Assembly: GCA_016802295.1 (NCBI GenBank)
Contig: JAESIW010000138.1
Span: forward strand, 505,904 to 569,903
Origin: Brachionus rotundiformis
Lineage: Eukaryota > Rotifera > Eurotatoria > Ploima > Brachionidae
Direction of reading: 5' to 3'
DNA: 64,000 nucleotides
A program made the translations under genes and the position numbers. Numbering within the stretch: position 1 is the stretch's first letter; each line of letters starts with the position of its first letter. The notes below the pieces were generated by a model. That model saw only the letters and a list, made by a program, of their open reading frames with translations. It did no database searches and was not told the DNA's origin. Positions 59,940 through 64,000 of the stretch are shown here, piece by piece.

Positions 59940-61379
59940 ATGAGTCTAAAAAGTTGTGATTGGTGGCAAAGCCAAGGTCTTGGCATGAATACTGCTTCTA
60001 ATGAGGCGTGTAAATTTTTCGATCTAACACTTGATCAAGTTGTGACCTGGAAAGAAGATAGCCAATTTGGTGGATTAGATGGTTCGATTGACAGAATGCT
60101 AGCCGCTGATGAGAATTTTGTCATGGGTCATGTGATTAAAAGTGGTCTTGGTCTCGTAGGCTGTAGTAGTGGTTTTCATGAAAATAATCCTCGGGAAATC
60201 GATCATCTTTTAAACTTGGCAAACAAGTTTCAAAGTGAGCTAACCAAGCGCGAATTGTTACATGTAGATGCAATAAAGAATTTACACTTGGGAAATTTGG
60301 ACAAGTCATGTGACATTTGGGAGTCCATACTAGTCGAGCATCCAAATGACATGTTGGCAATTAAATTTGCGCATGATACTTATTTTTACACTGGTCAGCA
60401 TCCACAAATGAGAGACAGTATATCCAGAGTGTTGCCATTTTGGAAAAATGATGCCAAAATGACTGGTTATTTGCACGGAATGCATTCATTTGGATATGTT
60501 CAGTGCAATTTTTTTCAAGAAGCAAAAACCAGCGCACTAAAAGCTCTGGAGCTGAATCGAAATGATGGATGGGCCACCCATACCATCTGTCATTTTAATG
60601 AATATAGAAACAATTTTAACGATGGTATCAAGTTTTTGCGAGATACTGAATCCGATTGGTCCAGTTGTAATCTTATCTCACCTCATAATTACTGGCATCT
60701 AGCCTTGTACCATATCGAGAGAGACGAGCATCAAATAGCTTTGGAAATATTTGACCAAAATATAACTCAGTATTTAGAACTCAACCGCACATTGGACATG
60801 GTAGATGTAATCTCTTTACTCTATCGACTTAAATTAGATAGATGCAAAACAGATCTTGGTGAAAGATGGTCTAGACTGGAAAGTGTTTTCAAGAACAGAA
60901 TTAGTGATCATGGATACGTTTTTAATGATATGCATTTACTTTTAATGCTTTATTCATGTCAAAACAAAGATGGTGAACAAGAATTTTTCGATTCCTTTAA
61001 CAAATACCTGGATAAAGAAAACCAAAGTATGGTAACTGATATATGTAATAATGTTGTTGGTATGAAAAATATGGAGAATTATGTTAAAAAAATTAATCGA
61101 AGTATTGGAGTTAATATTTTCAATGCTATAAAATATTTTGAATTGAATGAGTATGACAAAGTGGTAGATTGTCTCAGACCCATTCGTTATGAAATTGTCA
61201 AGATAGGAGGTTCAAATGCACAAAGAGACCTGGTGAACCAAATTTTAGTTCATTCGGCTCTATTATCAAGCAATGAAGAAAATAAAAAATTTGGTACAGC
61301 TCTTATAAATGAGAGATTTGGTCTAAAGCCTGAATCAAATTTGACCAAAAGAATCCAAAAAACATATTTATTGCATTGA
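59940..61379 (+). CDS. TTC38: Tetratricopeptide repeat protein 38
   Basis: Single exon, 479 aa, close to the usual length of TTC38 (about 470). It opens with CDWWQSQGLGMNTASNEACKF, and continues with AADENFVMGHVIKSGL, REIDHLLNLANKF, LTKRELLHVDAIK, HPNDMLAIKFAHDTYFYTG and GYLHGMHSFGY, then ALKALELNRNDGWATHTICH and ISPHNYWHLALYHIERDEH. These are the diagnostic motifs of the TTC38 family, also found in bacteria, and TPR helices cover most of the chain. The biochemical role is not established. Its stop codon is only 67 bases from that of GHITM on the other strand, so the two 3' UTRs probably overlap. Stop is TGA. Confidence 0.93.
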   Translation: MSLKSCDWWQSQGLGMNTASNEACKFFDLTLDQVVTWKEDSQFGGLDGSIDRMLAADENFVMGHVIKSGLGLVGCSSGFHENNPREIDHLLNLANKFQSELTKRELLHVDAIKNLHLGNLDKSCDIWESILVEHPNDMLAIKFAHDTYFYTGQHPQMRDSISRVLPFWKNDAKMTGYLHGMHSFGYVQCNFFQEAKTSALKALELNRNDGWATHTICHFNEYRNNFNDGIKFLRDTESDWSSCNLISPHNYWHLALYHIERDEHQIALEIFDQNITQYLELNRTLDMVDVISLLYRLKLDRCKTDLGERWSRLESVFKNRISDHGYVFNDMHLLLMLYSCQNKDGEQEFFDSFNKYLDKENQSMVTDICNNVVGMKNMENYVKKINRSIGVNIFNAIKYFELNEYDKVVDCLRPIRYEIVKIGGSNAQRDLVNQILVHSALLSSNEENKKFGTALINERFGLKPESNLTKRIQKTYLLH

Positions 61380-61446
61380 ATGTTACAAATTTTATTCTAA
61401 AAAAGTTTTTACAATATATTTTTTTTAGATAAAAATTTTTAATAAT

Positions 61447-62542
61447 TTATCTTCTTTTATTTCCACCATGTGCCAATATAGTCACCATTCTGACAAAAAT
61501 ATTTACAGCATCCAAATAAATTGATATAGATTGATTTATTGGATCGAAGTGCATTGAGTTCTCGGCTCGATGGACTATTTTCTGAGTGTCATATAAAAGA
61601 AACAAGCTGAATAAGATAAGACCTCCGTAGATAGATATCGAGTAAAGACTAACACCAAGTCTTGTGGTTGGTGGGAAAAACATTCCACCAATTGATGAAG
61701 CAAAAACAAGGCCTAGACCGACTGAAAGAGGTCCAGCCATGTTAAGAAATTTATCACTCGGAGCTGTTGCTGCGACAACACTAAGTCCACCAATAATTCC
61801 AGCAGTGTACCAGGCAGCTCTGATTAGCAAAGGGCCTCCTAGCAATGTTAGCGGAGCCAAGAATCCTCCGAGTAGGCCGGCGTGCATCGCCCAAGCAAGT
61901 TGCTTCGAGCCCAATTTACCAGGCTCGTAAGGTAAAGACCTTACCACGGCACCACTGCCGACCAAAAGAACCATTGAAAGTATCATAGCTCCAATTGAAT
62001 TTTTCATTGCCAAATTCATTAAAGTAGGAGAACGGGCGACAGCTAATGCTGAGGCTGCGGTTATGCCAAGACCTGCTCCAAAGTATTTGTAAGTAGAATG
62101 AATTCGCTCTCGGACATATTGAGGCCAAAGCGAGCTACGGTCTAAAAAGCCCGACTGTTTGGACATTCCTAAGCCATAATAAGCCAGAGAGCCAAGACCA
62201 AATACCGAAGCACCTGCTAAAATTGATCGACCAATGTTAATTGCTAGAAAAAAAAAATTTATTTTAAATATTATAATTAATAAGTTTAGATTTACGAGTC
62301 TCTAGTCCAGTGGTTCCAGTCGCATTTGTGCCAGCTCTTTGTCCAAATCTGTACCGGACTGTTTTCCGGGCTGTGCTTTCTCTTACTTGAGAAGCAAAGT
62401 TTCTGTAAGCATTTAGATAATTCTGGAAATGTTAAATAAAAATAAATTTTACAAAATAATTTTTGTTAATTTAAATTTTAATTACATTGGAAGATTTTGG
62501 AGAAAAAATTACTGATGTTCGAGCTAGTTTTGACCAGATCAT
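61447..62542 (-). CDS. GHITM: Growth hormone-inducible transmembrane protein (TMBIM5)
   Basis: GHITM is a Bax-inhibitor-1-family protein of the mitochondrial inner membrane, implicated in cristae structure and cation exchange. Three exons join in phase: 62542-62486, 62422-62296 and 62243-61447, giving 326 aa. The N-terminus (MIWSKLARTSVIFSPKSSN and the basic, Ser-rich second exon) looks like a mitochondrial presequence. The membrane part has YYGLGMSKQSG, WPQYVRERIHSTYKYFGAG, VRSLPYEPG, PLTLLGGPLLIRAAWYTAG, GLGLVFASS and LYDTQKIVHRAE, matching the family motifs in order. The end, ILAHGGNKRR, equals the usual GGNRKK-type tail. Strong call. The first exon is short and predicted from phase and the targeting-like sequence. 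Confidence 0.95.
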
Positions 62543-63818
62543 TTTTCAATTTTTTAAAACGTAAAAAATTATATTTGTTCAAATTGACTTGATCTATTTA
62601 TAGTTAGAATATTTTGAAATATTTCTATCAAAATTATAGTTTTAATTTTTGTATGTGGTGATGAAATATTTCTTAAAGCAATGAAAATTTTAAAAGAATT
62701 AATTTATTTGCCAAATGGCAAAATATTGTTAAATTTATATCAAATAATTAAGTGAAAAAAAAATTAAAAAAAAAAGACTTAACAAATTTAATAGATAATC
62801 TTTTATCTAATTAAATAATGGTATATTATCTTTTTGAATTTCTAGCTTTCTGAATTTTGGTGTCACCAGAATTGCTTTCGTTTATGTGGTAAATTAAGTG
62901 ATTTTCATTTAAAAATATATCTATTATACATTTTAAAAAATATTTAAAGAGGATAATTATTATTTAAATTAAAATATTGAATTTTAGATAATTTTTATTT
63001 AGATTATTTAAAAACGATTCAATAGATATTTTTTATTTTAATAAAAATGATTGACCATTGCATTTATTGCATTAAATAATTTTGAAAAAATAATTTTTTT
63101 TCTTTTTTCTAGGAATATAATATTTCTTAATCTTATCGGATCTTTTAATTTTGATTTTTTTTACAGCGAAACTTTTATATCTTTTGATCTGGCCTAAAGT
63201 TGACATAGATAAATAAAAAAGAATAAAAATATTAGTTGGTGAAAACCATCTTTGTGATATTTATATATTAATTTTAATGCTAATTTATTTAATATATAAA
63301 AATTGTATTAAAAATTTTAATGAGTATTTTATTTTCCTCAATAAGAATATTAAAACTAGTGAACTTTTTTAATCCGTTCATAAGCTAATCTTCAATTTGG
63401 CGAATAGCCCAATTTCGGACCTGACCATTTAATTGTAACCAGGTTTTAAAGGAAATCTTTTTGATTGTCACCAAGGAATTATAAAAGTTCATTTTTTAAT
63501 CAGAATCGTTTGAAGAAAATTGTCTAAATGTCATCAATTACTTACAATGATGATTGTGTTTTAAAATATTATTAGAATAAAAAAAGCTAATTTTTTTGAA
63601 ATTTTTATTTAATCAAATTAAATGAATTTGGCTGTAAATTTCATCTCTGTAAAAATTAAAATACTATTGAAATACGAATAAAAACAATTAAAGCTCAAGA
63701 AAGTTAATTTAAACTAACTAAAATGCTAGGATTAATGGAAATGATTTTCTTAAAGCCCAGTTACATTAGCACTTTTTTATATTTTTTTAATAATATACAA
63801 AATTAATTATTTTATAAA
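62543..63818. other. Intergenic, nothing clear
   Basis: AT-rich sequence between the GHITM start and the fascin stop, both on the minus strand. It therefore holds the GHITM promoter and the fascin 3' UTR. A pocket of higher GC at about 63370-63480 has no coding frame that I can support. Confidence 0.5.
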
Positions 63819-64000
63819 TTAGAACTCCCATTGTGTAGCAAGCTTCGGATCTTGGACATTTGAGGTCAAATTTCCGTTCTGTTCGCCTTTTAAATAGCAA
63901 CCATTAGGTCCCTTAATCAGCATTCGGTTATTTGGCAACATTTCAATGCTAAACTTTGTTGGTATTTGGCTATTTGCGCTCAGAGTATTATCTATTCCTA
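63819..64000 (-). CDS. Fascin, C-terminal end (partial)
   Basis: The last 60 residues of fascin, an actin-bundling protein of filopodia built of four beta-trefoils. The window edge cuts the exon. Visible are FSIEMLPNNRMLIKGPNGC, then YLKGEQNGNLTS and the end LATQWEF followed by TAA (63819-63821). The pattern of I-K-G-x-x-G-x-YLKG and a terminal W-E-[FY] is that of the fourth trefoil of fascins. The frame stays open to the edge. The call depends on a short piece, but the tail is distinctive. Confidence 0.82.
   Translation of the reverse strand, partial: GIDNTLSANSQIPTKFSIEMLPNNRMLIKGPNGCYLKGEQNGNLTSNVQDPKLATQWEF

Overview
This window is animal nuclear DNA. It is very AT-rich, with short GT-AG introns (about 46-410 bases, some exons only 21-27 bases) and recognisable metazoan genes: SF1, DNAI1, TAF7, LYRM7, CUX, TTC38, GHITM and fascin. 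The base composition, the tiny introns, the ARM-TIR-SAM protein and the PAN exon would suit a small spiralian such as a monogonont rotifer. That placement is an inference and is not shown by the sequence.

Layout. 1-948 holds a possible Tc1/mariner-type MITE. 949-2754 (-) is the branch-point binding protein SF1. 3908-5288 (+) is an unrecognised four-exon gene with a coiled-coil tail. 5898-6971 (-) is a two-TM dispanin-like protein. 7127-9826 (-) is axonemal dynein intermediate chain 1, rebuilt as nine exons. 10060-10837 holds two divergent metallothionein genes with the same intron position, sharing a 419-bp intergenic promoter that carries six metal-response-element cores. 12067-12275 (-) is a lone PAN/Apple-domain exon.

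The centre of the window (13760-33379, -) is a 19.6-kb uninterrupted reading frame of 6540 codons broken by exactly one in-frame TGA (26483-26485). The upstream part is a Bark beetle/Anakonda-like ectodomain with a signal peptide, parallel beta-helix modules and SRCR domains. The TGA sits inside a C-type lectin domain. The downstream part continues in the same frame with about eight EGF repeats, a long row of CARDB-like repeats, an RHS/YD shell with an RHS core, a glycine-zipper stretch, an acidic 24-bp minisatellite, and a module otherwise typical of giant bacterial surface proteins. This is the most unusual object in the window.

34030-34345 (-) is a frameshifted pseudogene fragment. TAF7 (34609-35967, -) and LYRM7 (36282-36751, -, four exons) follow. 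About 1 kb containing LYRM7 is duplicated at 38363-39372, where the LYRM7 copy is a pseudogene, and a piece of TAF7 lies inverted at 37176-37312.

39373-49836 is a gene-free 10.5 kb leading into CUX (49837-54450, +, seven exons). It is rich in ATCGAT, the binding sequence of Cut/CUX proteins, which suggests autoregulation.

The right side holds an ARM-TIR-SAM protein (56815-58626, +), a small protein with a ubiquitin-like fold candidate and a coiled coil (59116-59816, +), TTC38 (59940-61379, +), GHITM (61447-62542, -, tail-to-tail with TTC38) and the last exon of fascin (63819 to the edge, -). The genes look like ordinary independent metazoan units. The only clear co-regulated pair is the two metallothioneins.
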